Source: Scatophagus argus
Taxonomy: Eukaryota > Chordata > Actinopteri > Scatophagidae
Direction: 5' to 3'
Assembly: GCF_020382885.2 (NCBI RefSeq)
Contig: NC_058512.1
Coordinates: 1,983,001-2,047,000 of the forward strand
Length of the DNA: 64,000 bases
Positions 26,401-37,639 of the stretch are shown here, piece by piece. The translations under genes were made by a program, and so were the position numbers. The notes below the pieces were generated by a model, which ran no database searches, was not told the DNA's origin, and was given only the letters and a program-made list of their open reading frames with translations. The stretch's first letter is position 1, and every line of letters starts with the position of its first letter.

Positions 26401-27773
26401 CAACAAATATCATCCATCAGTTCACGCTGTTAGCATCGCTAACAGCACATCTGTGGAGTGAAACAGCTCAGTGACCACAAACACAGAGCTGCATCATTAT
26501 TGTTGATCTGTGGGTCTACCACTTGGCCACAGCCATTTGTTACTAGGAAGTGTCACAACACAAATCCTCCCTGACATGTCAGGACGTGCAGCAGCCATGT
26601 ATGTCATCCCCCCCGAACAAACACAAGAGCTCCGAGAAAAGAGATGGCGGGAAGAGGAACAAGGAGATGAAACACAGCAGGAGGGAGAGGGAGAGCACAG
26701 AAACATCTGGAGGAAACAAAGAGGAAAATCACAGGAAGCGTGGAGGAAGCGATAGCTGAGATTATTTAGTTTCAGAGCCAAACAATAACAAAACCAGCCA
26801 ACGGTCTGAGGGAGGTCTAAATAAAGCTGGTGTATTCACTGCACATCACGTAAAGAACTGTGACTCTGCCGCTCACCGCGCACGATCATCCAGGTTGTTC
26901 TCAGGTGTGGAGAGCAACTGCGTCTAAGTACGCTGTTGACGTACTTGTACGGGCAACATCTATACCACTTCAGTTTCAACACATATTGTACTTTTTACTC
27001 CATTACATGTGTGTGATACTTCGCAGATCCAGATTAACAATCAACAAATACATTAGGATGTACCACCACAGATTAAGATCGACCTTTATTGAGTCCCAGG
27101 GGGACGACAAACTACCCAGCAGTACATGAAACAGTCGTCACGAGCTGCACCTTCACCTCCTCTAACGTTTAATGGGATGAACACGTAAATTAATCAATAA
27201 TTAAATTCTAATAGTTGATATATTCATACTTATTATATGTTGATATATTTATATACTTTATGAGCACTTTTCCTTGTGGTATTTGACGTTTTGATGCTAA
27301 TACGTTTAATGCTTGAGTAAACTTTGTAATGCACGACTGTTACTTCTGACAAAGTATTTCTACACTGACTGCTATGTTTACTTAGGTCAGTGTACTTCAT
27401 GCCTCACCTGTGACTCACCTACTCGTCTACTCTTGGTTTCTTTACGTCATTACGTTTCGTGACACGAGAGCCTAAATCACTCAATTCTGTCTTACTGGGA
27501 CCACGAGGTGATTGTAAACGACTGGTGGTACTGATATTAATACTAAGGACGCAGTAACTGTTGCGGTGGTGATGACACTGACCAGCATTAACCCCGCCCA
27601 CGGTGCGCTGAGTTCAGGCTTTGTCGGGTTACTGTAGTGCAGTGGCTGTTTCGTACTCTGAGGTTACATTTAGAGGAGTAAAAACGTCACATATTTTAAA
27701 ACATTAAAACTTACATTTTCTGAACGGGCTTCTTCCTCCTCTTCACCGCGCAAACTCCCCCATTCCTCGGCAT
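17438..27773 (-). CDS. ahr2: Aryl hydrocarbon receptor 2, complete, 11 exons
   Basis: Ligand-activated bHLH-PAS transcription factor of the dioxin response; it pairs with ARNT in the nucleus. Exons: 27715-27773, 24849-25027, 21315-21409, 21133-21222, 20739-20847, 20259-20389, 19824-20011, 19639-19748, 19407-19548, 17843-19304, 17438-17533. All phases join to give 886 residues. The N-terminus [19 protein letters not shown] is AHR2-like, with the RRKKPVQK nuclear signal. The basic helix [11 protein letters not shown] starts near residue 29 and [17 protein letters not shown] follows. PAS-A contains [17 protein letters not shown] (from 112). PAS-B spans about 270-375, with [20 protein letters not shown]. 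Exon 10 holds the activation region, acidic near residues 500-570. Its reading frame runs on to a TAA at 17834, but a CAG/GTAAAA donor lets it splice to exon 11 ([20 protein letters not shown]), which gives the family-type C-terminus. Intron 2 has a GC donor. AHR1 is less likely from the N-terminus. Confidence 0.9.
20070..20240 (+). repeat. Dispersed repeat in ahr2 intron 6
   Basis: Contains CTGAAATATCTCAAGAACTA, CACGGTCCCCTGAGGTTGAA, AAAGCGCCATCATCTGGTCA and ACATCAGCATGTTGC, the same order of motifs as the repeat at 3725. It sits between ahr2 exons 7 and 6. Confidence 0.55.
20510..20572. repeat. Perfect 25-bp inverted repeat (hairpin) in ahr2 intron 5
   Basis: The left arm at 20510-20534 (starting GTCACCCAAGGAAGAGTCAG) is the exact reverse complement of the right arm at 20548-20572, with a 13-base spacer. 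The RNA of either strand would fold into an uninterrupted 25-bp stem. The flanks are only weakly symmetric. It could be a short foldback element, a template-switch product or a structured RNA. Confidence 0.85.
21410..24848 (-). other. ahr2 intron 2, with repeats and a candidate enhancer
   Basis: Large intron between the bHLH exon and exon 3. About 21560-22270 looks like an old interspersed repeat (opens AAAGCATCAGTTCACCCAAA). Around 22895-22990 is an AT-rich unique block (CCTTAATGTGATTCATAATA, ACTAATAATTAAGCAG) followed by a TGACTCAGCA site, suggestive of regulatory DNA. A plus-strand frame at 23993-24229 has no recognisable content. Confidence 0.5.
25028..27714 (-). other. ahr2 intron 1, mostly repeat-derived
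   Basis: About 25545-25650 is a diverged copy of the GCAACTA/CGATT repeat. About 26060-26340 is a reverse copy of the repeat holding TGTTAGCATGCTAATATG and GACCTGATGATGGCGCTAG. About 26930-27120 carries a TACTT-rich repeat (ACTCCATTACATGTGTGTG, CAGATCCAGATTAACAATCA) ending in a CTTTATTGAGTCCCAGGGG tail. No coding exon was seen. Confidence 0.5.
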
Positions 27774-28140
27774 GGTGGCGCTCGGGTTTCAGCCACCTTT
27801 CTCTTTCCTCTCACTTCAAAGCAAAAAATACCGTTCACATTAACATCAAAAAGTTTGATGACTGAATCTCCAGACACACCCTGAACGCTCCTTCTGATGT
27901 ACAAACAAATCTGATTTTAGCTCAGCCCGGTCCGACCCGAGTAGAAACAAGCCCCATATGTAGAGTCTAGCGGTCTTTTCCAACGACCACGTCGGTCAAA
28001 ACTAATTTAACTCGTGAACTTCCCAAGTCAAGTACAGCAGCGCACACCTCAAATAGTCCTCCGCCTGTTTGGCTGCTGCTCCTTCAGCCAATCAGGTGCG
28101 CTGTAACAGGACCGCGTCTCTGTTTCGCTCGTTATGATAG
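27774..28140 (-). promoter_or_regulatory. Probable ahr2 promoter and 5' UTR
   Basis: DNA upstream of the ahr2 start codon. A CAGCCAATCAGG CCAAT-type box lies near 28085, about 310 bases from the ATG. No TATA box and no clear TNGCGTG dioxin response element was noticed near it. Confidence 0.35.
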
Positions 28141-28399
28141 GCGTAAACCTTCTCCTTTGTCTGTCATTGTCCTCAGAGGTAAATTTAACGTACTGTACTG
28201 TAAACATTTTCCGTCTCCTTTGACTGGAGGTTATTCCCAGAGGGAAAGACTGTCTCCTTCTTGCAAAGCTCTTTGTATCCTGAAAGCGATACTTTCAACT
28301 GTGTTTCGTTTTCGGCCATGTTTTCCTGCCTCCAGAATAACGTAATATGTGCTGTAGCTCCACCTGTCGGCACTGGCAGTTATCACAGAAGATGGATGG

Positions 28400-28860
28400 A
28401 TGACTAGACAGATACTTTACTGATCCCGAGGGAAATTCAAGACAGTAAAAGTTAGTGTTATTACGATACTTACGAATGCTCTAGTACGTAAAAGCCACGA
28501 ATGGAAAAAAATATTTAAGCACATAAGTATTAACTGCAAAATGTACTTAAAGTAGGAACACAGAAAGTGGTTAAAAGTAGTTAATTTAATTCAAATACCG
28601 TACTTAAGTACAGTTTTGAGGTACCTTTACATTACCTGAGTATTACAATTTTCTACTACTTTATATCTGCACTCCAAGTTTACAGATCCAGATTAATAAT
28701 ACGAAAAATAATGAACAGTTAAATTATGATGTATTATTATAAGACATTACATTTATGAACACATCAATCATCACATTCACATCAATAATTCTAAAAGTAC
28801 TTTTTTGAACTTTAAATAAAGTAATCCAGGAAGGCTTATGTAGCATTTTCATCAGCATAA
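28400..28860 (+). repeat. TACTT-rich dispersed repeat with retroposon-like tail
   Basis: It opens with GATACTTTACTGATCCCGAG, a piece seen at the 3' ends of fish L2/CR1-like retroposons. TTAAGTAC-type motifs and CAGATCCAGATTAATAATAC follow. The latter also occurs in ahr2 intron 1, in a similar arrangement. No coding content. Confidence 0.5.
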
Positions 28861-28865
28861 TGTGA

Positions 28866-29148
28866 TTTATTACACATTACCAAAACACAGGACTTTTATA
28901 AATTTGACAGTGTTTCACAATTATTCTCTGAAAGTGCAATTATTTTTGAATGCTAACAGGTTTTTTCATACAGGAAAGTACCATGATTAAAAAAATCCAA
29001 ATCAAAATTCATTCTCAAAAGAAGGCACTGATCACTGCCTTTACAATTTAAGGTCATAAATTAAGAAAGGACAGAGAAACATTTAGAGCATGTGGAATTC
29101 AGTCACTCAGACTGGACTTCTTAACCGGAATGTGATCGACCCTCAAAC
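28866..29148 (-). other. 3' UTR of the MAT gene
   Basis: Non-coding DNA downstream of the TGA at 29149-29151. An AATAAA signal on the minus strand lies at 28866-28871. The end is inferred from this signal only. Confidence 0.45.
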
Positions 29149-32100
29149 TCAAAACACCAGAGACTTTGGTTTCTCCCAGGGGAACTGCTCTCTGCCAAAG
29201 TGACCGTAGCAGGCAGTGGCCTGATAAATCGGCCGCTTCAGTCCCAGCTCTCTGTAAAAGAAACACGGTCAGGATCGCACTGTTATGCTTACAGAAGAAG
29301 GCAGTGTTCAAAGCTTTGAGAAAACTGCACATACTTCACGATGACTCCAGGCCTCAGGTCAAAGTTCTTCTGTATTATCTGCAGCAGCTCGTCTTCGTCC
29401 CTGCTCGACGTGCCGTAGTGAAACACCGAGATGGACAGCGGATGGCTCACTCCGATAGCATAGGAGATCTGAACCAAACAGACCAGAAATCAGCTATCAA
29501 AGTCTTTTTAACTCATGAATGGTTGAAGTCCAGTCGACTAGTCATTGCGGCTCTACTTGCCATCATCACATAATGCAGCTAGAATCCCTCCTTTCTATAA
29601 AGCAGGGAACAACCTGTCAGTGAGTGGAGTTTGCAGGAGCTGCCAATGACTCAGCAGGTGCTGAAAAGAGGCATTCAGTGCTAGCCTTGGCCAGCAGGGC
29701 TAATGTAGCCTCTCGTGTCTGCTTAACTTTATAGCAGCGGTTTTCTGTTGGATCTGAGCTGATTGGTGATTCTAAAAGTTTTGCGCAGTTCAGCTCAAAG
29801 GCCCATAGAAGAAGTGTTTCTAAGAACAGCTGATAAGCACTTACAACAGAGTTACCACAAACTTAGCTGTTTTCCAGCTAGCATGTGCACAGTTTTACCC
29901 TCATTTGAAAACTGTAAAATGATGCACAGCAGCTGCAGGATCATTAAAACTGATTACACAAGTGAGTACAGCTTTAAACTTCCTCACCTGGACGAGGACT
30001 CTCCTGCACAGTCCGGCTTTGACCAAAGACTTGGCGACCCAGCGAGCTGCATATGCTCCGGACCGATCCACTTTGGAGTAGTCTTTTCCAGAGAAAGCTC
30101 CTCCCCCGTGCCCACCCCATCCACCGTATGTGTCCACTATGATTTTACGGCCTGTGAGTCCTGCATCGCCCTGGTGATAAAAAAACATCAGTCAAATCCT
30201 GCTTTACCCCAAACATCAGATACATTTCTTCTTTCTTTGTGGTTTCCTCACCTGTGGGCCACCTTTAAGGAATTTCCCACTTGGCAGTAGATGGTAGATG
30301 GTCTTGTCATCCAAGTACTTGCCAGGAATGACATCCTTCACCACCTTCTCCATCAGATTGTGTCTGATCTCCTCCAGGGTGATGTCCGGGGTGTGCTGAA
30401 CTGAAATGACCACAGTGTGAACTCGCAGAGGCTCCATGGCTCCATGGTTGTCTCTGTACTCGACTGTGACCTGCAGGTAAGAGGGCACAAAGCTAAAAGC
30501 AAACAGCACAGCGACGATACAGTAAAACCTTCTGAGGGATGAGATGAGGAGAGATGCTGAATGTCACATTTTAAAGGTCACAGTCAAACAGGTCCAAAAG
30601 GGCAGGTGGGTCACCTGCGATTTGGAGTCTGGCAGTATCCAGGGACAGTCTCCGTTGCGTGACAGCTCCCTCATCCTGTAGTTGAGTTTGTGAGCCAAAA
30701 GGATGCTTAAAGGCATACACTCCTCGGTCTCATCTGTGGCGTAGCCAAACATCAAACCCTGAAGAGATGCAGTCCGAGCAGTCAGAAGTTACGTTTATCT
30801 TCAAATTCAAAACCTCCTCTAATATGTTTTTTAATGCTTATTTTCATGCGGTGAAACACGGCAGTTTGGATTTAAAGGTCAGAAGCTGAACCTGGTCCCC
30901 TGCTCCGATGTTCTCCTGATCCCTGCCTTCAAACACACAGTCTGATATCTCCACGCACTGCGGCTCCAGCGCTAACAGCACGTTACACGTCTTGTAGTCG
31001 AAACCTGCAGACCACAGGTGGGACTCATTAGCTCAATTCACTTACACAGCTGGTTATTAAATAAGAAGAAGGAATCCCACCATACTGCACCTTTGGAAGA
31101 GTTATCATAGCCAATGGCCTTCACGGTATTTCGGACCACTGACTGCAGGTCCACTTTGGCCTTCGATGTCACTTCTCCGACCAGTAAAATCATGCCCGTC
31201 TTCGCCACACATTCTGGAACAACACATCGTGTTTTTACAAGCCGTGAAACGGACCTCATGAGACAAACTGCTGTACTGAATGCGGTACATAATCAGAGTT
31301 GGTCATAATTTTTCCAAACGTCTGGTTCTTGTGTACTTTCTATCTGACACATCTTCATTAGAATAACAGAAGAGAACAAAAGTTTCTGAGGATTGATTGA
31401 ATGCCGGTGACCGAATGCTTAAGTGAACTTTGACTAAAAGGGCAAAAGTGGATTCAGTAAAAGATAATTGAATGTTTAATCAGTAGTTATCAATACACCT
31501 TTGAAACTAAAAGTATTGACGGCGTCACTACCTCCATGTTTGCGACTATTTGAGTTTAGATTTGGTCCTCAGGACAAGATTTCTGATTTTAAAACACGCT
31601 TGTGTTACTTTCCAGTTAGTTCACTGACAGATCAGAAAAAGGTTTAATGTTTCTGTGTAAACTCTGTGTACAAGACATAAAATTCATGTTTCAATAGGTT
31701 TTCAGTAGGACAGAAAGTATTCAATACGCAAGAATTTTTTAAATCAAAAAATACTGAAAGGTCTCCTCCTTATGAAAAAAATAATTTGTATTCAATATGA
31801 TTTTTAAAAACTTCTTGAATAGACATTTTGCTGTTCTGAGATTATTCGGAGTCATTAGCTACTGAGAGTAATTGGCGCGCCAGCAGCAGCATCATGAGAC
31901 AGAGTACTTACCACAGGCCACTTTAGAGTCCGGGTCCTGGCTCAGGTACGCATCAAGTACAGCATCGCTGATCTGATCACACATTTTATCTGTGAGCACA
32001 AAGTCAAGAGACTTAAAAACAGAAACCTTAAACATATAAAGTGTGTAAATAATACTGTGCACTTCAAAACCTGACAAATCGTGGGAATTTTTAGACTCAC

Positions 32101-32525
32101 TTAAGTATATGTCTAATGAATGAATGAATGAATGAATAAATAAATAAAGGATTCAGTTTATCTGACAAAACTTAAAAGTGCAAAAAAGGAAATACTCGAT
32201 TAAAGCACGAGCAGGGCAGAACTGTACAGTGAACACAGTAAATGTACTTGCACTACTGCACATTTTGCTGATTATACGTCTGTACGCTTACATAAAGTTT
32301 TACATTTAGGACTTTCACTCGGAGTATTTCCAGACTGTGGTATTTCTACTTTTACTTAAACAAAGGGTATGAGTACTTCTTGCACCCAACATGTCCAGAC
32401 ATGTCCATACTCGGTATAGCTTCCTAAACATGTGTAAACATGACCACAGTACCGGAGTGTCCTTCTCCGACAGACTCGGATGTGAACAGGAAAGTCCTGC
32501 CGCTGCGGGTTCCGCTGGGGTTCAT
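29149..32525 (-). CDS. mat2al: S-adenosylmethionine synthase (methionine adenosyltransferase II alpha-like), 9 exons
   Basis: Cytosolic enzyme that makes S-adenosylmethionine from methionine and ATP. Exons: 32453-32525, 31912-31989, 31091-31213, 30892-31004, 30615-30758, 30252-30470, 29988-30170, 29335-29468, 29149-29251. Phases fit and give 389 residues (human MAT2A 395). Family motifs present: [10 protein letters not shown] (from 14), [15 protein letters not shown] (125-139), [20 protein letters not shown] (exon 7), [13 protein letters not shown] and the end [22 protein letters not shown] and FHYGTS are MAT2A-like rather than MAT1A-like, but the sequence is clearly more diverged than a normal MAT2A. 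The usual GHPDK is GHSDK (residues 22-26). The ATG at 32525-32523 is chosen because upstream codons have no family match. The gene runs divergently from vamp8. The family is certain; the choice of paralogue name is less so. Confidence 0.9.
32116..32149. repeat. (GAAT)n/(AAAT)n microsatellite in MAT intron 1
   Basis: Short tetranucleotide run, GAAT units passing into AAAT units. Confidence 0.85.
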
Positions 32526-33371
32526 CTTCGGCTCGTCGCTCGGCGCGGAAAAGCTAAACTTAACGGAATTAAAAACAGCTAAATTAAACGTGTGGATAAA
32601 ACGCCGCACTTCAAGTGAGGACGAGCTTTGGTGTCCACCGACACTGATAAGAAAAAGAAGCAATAATTAACTCAGGGGGTTGAGCCAAGATGCTTTTGCA
32701 GCAGGAAAGTCGACTGAGGACGTGCGGATTTAGCGCAGAATTATTAAAAGCGGCTGATTCAAGTTTTCACCAGTAGTTGCAAATATGTTTTTAGAAAACT
32801 ACAAACTTCTGTTCTCATGTCCTTTCCGGTGGGCCTTCTCTTTGGAGACGGATGTGTGGGCTGAAGGAGGAGTGTTTACGAGCGAAAGTCCTTCAGGCAG
32901 CGGCGAGGACAGCCTCAAGATGTCGCTGTTATGACGCAGCTTGAGGCGGATGCTTAACGATACACTTTATGTATTTACAACATTTTGCGGGAATACTTGT
33001 GTAGTACTTTCATAGTGTGGCGTTAGTACTTTTACTCAAGTATTAAGACTAAATACGCCTTCCACCACTTTGATTAGTAATATAAGGCACATTGCAGACT
33101 CATTTATGTATTTTTATTTGACTTTGAGAAATCACATGCACATACACGAAGAGGCTACATAATGAATGATTATTGCTGCTACTTGACTATTTGTAATTTA
33201 AGTACATTTTCTTGATAGTTAGAGCTTGTATAAGACTGTTCTTGAATTGAGGTGTTGTTACTTTTACTTCAGTAAAATATGTCAATACTTCCAGCACCAT
33301 ACAGTCTACATTTATTTATTCCTCTTTTCCCACACTCCACTCTACTACTCTACTTCCTTTGTATGAGTCAT

Positions 33372-33409
<38 letters not shown>

Positions 33410-34861
33410 TCAGTTGTTGTAACACATTAAGGGAAAAATTAGAACAAAAGTAGGAAGGAATGAATTTTAGTATTGAGTAGAAAGCTGTTGTAGTTATGCG
33501 GAATGATAGAAGCAATATTTTATTTATGTATTACACTGCAGATTGACTCTAAATGTTAGCATGCTAACAGCCTCACAGTGAGCAGATATTGGGTTTATCA
33601 TATGTTCACCATCTCAGTTTCACATATTAGCATACTAATATCTTCTAATTAGCACTGTAGCTACAGCTGAAGATGAGCAAAATATCTTCATATTTTCATA
33701 GATATTTGGTCATGAACCAGAATAATTGGACAGATTTATAAAACTGACCTGAAGATTGAACTGCATGTAAAGTCAGGGGACATCATCATGTTGCTGGGAC
33801 ATTTCACTCAAAACCAAAAATGTTAACCTCATGGTGGCGCTAGAGAAAAAGTCGGGCTCACAGAAGTCATCAGGATTCATCTTGTAGGGAAATTTCATGG
33901 CAATCCGCCCAACAGTTGTTTATATTTCAGTGTGGGCCAAAGTGGAGGCTAACACTGCTAACCCTGGTGCTATGCTGCTAGCATAGCAAAAAATGCTAAA
34001 AGTACAATCATTAACAAGCTATTTAGAGTTGTAGCAGCCAGTCAAGTGCAGTTATCTCTTTTAATATGTAATTCCACTCAATAAACATCTTGACAAGAGG
34101 TCCAAAGGTTTGCTATTAGGTGGAGTGACATATTTCTTTATTAGTTTAGTTATTATATAGCTATATTGCTAGCATTTTTAATCCATTTTTTAAATATGCT
34201 AACCTAGACATCAACATGAGTGAAGTGGATCTGCATACATAAACTGCTGTCAGGCGCTGGCTGCTTTACTGCTGAAATAACAAACTGCACAGCACAGGAT
34301 GAGGAAATGAAGTGAAGCAACAGTGACTTCACCCCTTTATTGCCTTGCAAATATCCCTGTGCTGAGCAGAGAGCCCTTTGGCCAGACTTATCAGTTCAAC
34401 GCTGGCCTACATCCCTCCATCTATCAGCTGATGGTATGTATATGTTTATAACAGATCAGTTCAGGTTGGTTAAATTGAATTTTCATCTTTTTTATGTTTG
34501 AAATTGTTGTTGATACTGTTGTCCTTTCGTGCTGAATATGTGGCAGCGTAGTTCATGAAAAGCAGGAAATGACAACACTGTGTGTCCATGATGTGACAAG
34601 TTCTTTATGTTGATGATGTTTGGCTCCTGTTGAGCCAGTGAGACTTTGATTGAGATCACGGGTTGGTTAATGAGTAACACAGGAAAGGTGCAACCTTCAG
34701 CAGGCGTTTGTTCAGCTCTTACTGTGTGACTCACACAGCCACAACAGGCTCAGATCTCTGTTTATTATACGGACAGGAGTGGATAACAGGACGCTTGTGG
34801 AGCTTTTTGTTCTTTGTATGAAGTTGTTTTTTGTCGGTTGTGACTGAGAAACGGTGCTTCT
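32526..34861. other. Divergent intergenic region between MAT and vamp8-like genes
   Basis: It contains the 5' regions of both genes. About 32940-33300 is a TACTT-rich repeat. A CA run lies at 33374-33406. About 33540-33990 is a reverse copy of the GTTAGCATGCTAAC/GATGGCGC repeat family (AATGTTAGCATGCTAACAGC, CATGGTGGCGCTAGAG). No exon was seen. Confidence 0.5.
33374..33406. repeat. (CA)n microsatellite
   Basis: About 16 CA units. Confidence 0.95.
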
Positions 34862-36879
34862 ATGGTAAGTGGAGTATTTCTTCTAATACACTGACGTTTT
34901 GTAAAGTTTTCATCTCAAGTGTTGTTCTTTTTGGACATGTTTTTCATCCTGATAGTATCTAAAAGGGATTCCCTGTACGTCTGTCCTCGTTTCCTGACCA
35001 GGTCTACTTTGTAACCACACTACTTGAGGTTTTCACCTGCCAATCACGCAGGCCTCGGTGATCTGATAGCACCATTTTCCTGTTGTCTAAGTTGCAGGAA
35101 GTGAAGTTTGGCCACTGAAAAGCGTGACTACAGAGGTCGCTGTTGACTGCATGTGTTTCTCATTGTGGTGTTCATGACAGTAAATGTGTGCAGATTCTGA
35201 TCAGATCTGTTCATTGTTTTTCACAGGATAACACAAGCCCTCAGACGCCGGCCTCCGGCTCGTCGGCTAAAATTGACCAAGTGCAAAGTCAGGTCAACGA
35301 GGTTAAAGTTATCCTGAAAGACAACATCAGCAAAGTGCTGGAGAGGGGCGACAGATTAGACGACCTGATTGACAAGACTGGCGACCTCCAGGCTTCTGTA
35401 AGTGTCCGATCGTGATGGTGCAGGATGACTGTGTTCTTTATGGATCAGGTTTTCATACACGACTCATTAAAACAGGGCTGAAGCACTGTAGCTAACTACT
35501 TAAAGTATTTAAGTTTCTGCTTTTCTGAGGAAATGTTGTAATTCTAACGTAACTCCATTTATGTGACAGCTTTGGTGAGTAGTTTAGTTTCTTTTCAGCT
35601 TAGCTTTTACAGATAAATAAAACAACAGTATCTACTTGAGGCCTCCTGTCACGTTTCAGGTCTGTAGGAAGGACTCATTTCCGCTCTAAACTCCGCTCTA
35701 AAAAGACAGTTTAATTTAAATAACCTGTTTGAGGCCTAATATGTACAGTATTTCATAAAAAGGCAAAGATTAGAGAAACACCCAACAAATGAAAACTGCC
35801 ATGAGATGATAAAACTTTTCTTCTTTCCTCTGCCATTTATCACACCTCATCTTCTGACCTTTGTGAGGGGCCTGACCCCTATGTTGGCAACCACAAACCA
35901 TCAGTACCGTTAATACTACTTTTACATTATTGCATTGGTGCCAGTACAGTCCTGAAACACAGTCAAACTCAAAAGGATCAAATGGTGACACTTTTTTGTT
36001 AAGGAACACATGTTCACCATTGGTTATCAACATGTATATTAGTTGGATATCAAAGAACTTATTAATGCCTTATTCTGTATGACCTTACTGTAATAATCCC
36101 GATGAGCCATTAACTGAGAGTTTTCCCACCAACAGCCTCCTAATTACTGCTTACTGATTGTACTTAAGGAAGTTGTTTTACATGAATTACCTTATGAGAT
36201 TGTAGTACCACATACCACATAGTCAGTCTCCCTCATTAACACTGCATAAATGTGGTTAATTCTCGAGTAGCAAACTATAAGTGTTTATAACTTTTTAAAA
36301 ACTCTCGTTTAGGTCTTTTTTTCTAACCCAGAATATGATTCATAATTAATTCACTAGTAGTTTGAAACTTATTAAGGTCAAAGAGTCAGGATGTCAGTGG
36401 TGGAAGAAGCATTCAGCACACAGTGAAAATACTCCACACCAAGTAAAAGTCCTGCGTCCAGAGCCAGTACCTGAAGATAAGATGTAGTGCAGTAACAAGT
36501 GCTGTATGTTTGCCTCTGAGATGGACTGGAGTGGAAATATAAAGCTGTTTAAATTGGAAATAAAATACAATTTGTACTGAAGCGCAGTACTTGTGCTTAG
36601 TTACACGTTACTTAATGGTGAACGTGACTCATTTAGGGCGTCTTTTTATTCCACACATTTCTCTTTCTTGTCTGGAGCCTACATTACCCACAATGCTCCA
36701 TCACTGGGGTTTTATCAGGTTTCTGTTATGTTTATTTTCAGGCGGACTCGTTCCAAAGAACATCCACACGGGTTGCCAGGAAGTACTGGTGGAAAAACAT
36801 TAAGATGATGATTATAATTGGTGTGATTGTGTTGATCATCGTCATCCTCATCATCCTCTTCGCCACAAAGGTTATCTAA
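34862..36879 (+). CDS. vamp8: Vesicle-associated membrane protein 8-like (R-SNARE), 3 exons
   Basis: Small tail-anchored R-SNARE of endosome, lysosome and secretory granule fusion. Exons: 34862-34864 (only the ATG, followed by GTAAGT), 35227-35397 and 36742-36879, giving 103 residues. A first exon that encodes only Met is also known in mammalian VAMP8. The SNARE helix runs from about residue 14 ([20 protein letters not shown]) to 73, with the central Arg in [22 protein letters not shown] precedes a hydrophobic C-terminal anchor rich in Ile and Val that ends FATKVI. VARK(Y/F)WWKN is VAMP8-type; VAMP2/3 have KRKYWWKN and VAMP4 differs more. VAMP8 also lies near MAT2A in human 2p11, which supports the call. 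It is divergent from the MAT gene and tail-to-tail with hnrnpd. Confidence 0.82.
36390..36620 (+). repeat. TACTT-rich dispersed repeat in vamp8-like intron 2
   Basis: Contains GTCAGTGGTGGAAGAAGCAT, AATACTCCACACCAAGTAAA, AGTCCTGCGTCC and GTAGTGCAGTAACAAGTGC. This is the motif order of a common percomorph repeat ('ggtggaagaagtattcagatc...'). Related pieces occur at about 28440, 32940, 49350 and 52560. Confidence 0.6.
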
Positions 36880-37289
36880 AACCTGCTGGCACTCTGTCAG
36901 CAGCCCGGGACTGAAAGCAATCGAGCTGGCGGGAGAAGCTCACCAACACAAAGCTTGTAATTGCACTCGCGAAGAGTCTCAGATCAGCTCAGCTCCAACA
37001 GATGTTTTATTTCCAGATCAAATGTTTGTCAAATATAAATGATTTTATAGCATCAGAAAGCCTGTTGATTAAGTTACTCTGAGAATTTGGAACTCGGAGC
37101 TTAAAATGTCAGAAAGTTGGCTTCCCTGAACACTCCAACAGTCATTAAAGGGACATTTAGCCGCAAAATTAAGAATACATGGGGTGGACTGTCCCTTTAA
37201 TTTGACATAATACAACTCTTAATATTGGACAAGGATCACAAATCCAGATGATTGTTTATTATTTTTATTTTGTCTCATTTTTAATACCC

Positions 37290-37315
37290 TGTGTGTGTGT
37301 GTGTGTGTGTGTGTG
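37290..37315. repeat. (TG)n microsatellite
   Basis: About 13 TG units in the vamp8-like 3' flank. Confidence 0.9.
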
Positions 37316-37639
37316 TATTTACCGTGTATTATGTCAAGCTGTAATAACGTGTATATTATATGACCGATGACTATGATAAAGAGGATGAACTGTAACAACG
37401 TATCTTATATCTTTGCTATCATATGAGTGTACATATGTGTGACTTGTTCAAACCAAACTAACATTTCAGTAAAGAAATAAATGAAGCAATTCACAAAGAG
37501 CATATGAGAACAACAAATACAAAAACAAGAAGGGCTGAGAAGGACTTTGCAGTAATCTAAATAAATGCAAAACATCAAAACTTTTAAGATACAACAAATA
37601 CTCTGGTAAATATGCTGTAGGTCATAGTGCTCTTCGCTC

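Noticed and set aside
29763-30290. 175-codon plus-strand frame
   Set aside because: Antisense to MAT exons 6-7 and their intron.
29149-32525. Assignment as mat1a
   Set aside because: The [13 protein letters not shown] and FHYGTS blocks are MAT2A-type; MAT1A has AEP and FTYGTS there.
34862-36879. Assignment as vamp4 or vamp3
   Set aside because: VAMP4 has a long acidic N-terminus and VAMP3 has KRKYWWKN; the VARKYWWKN block and Met-only first exon fit VAMP8.
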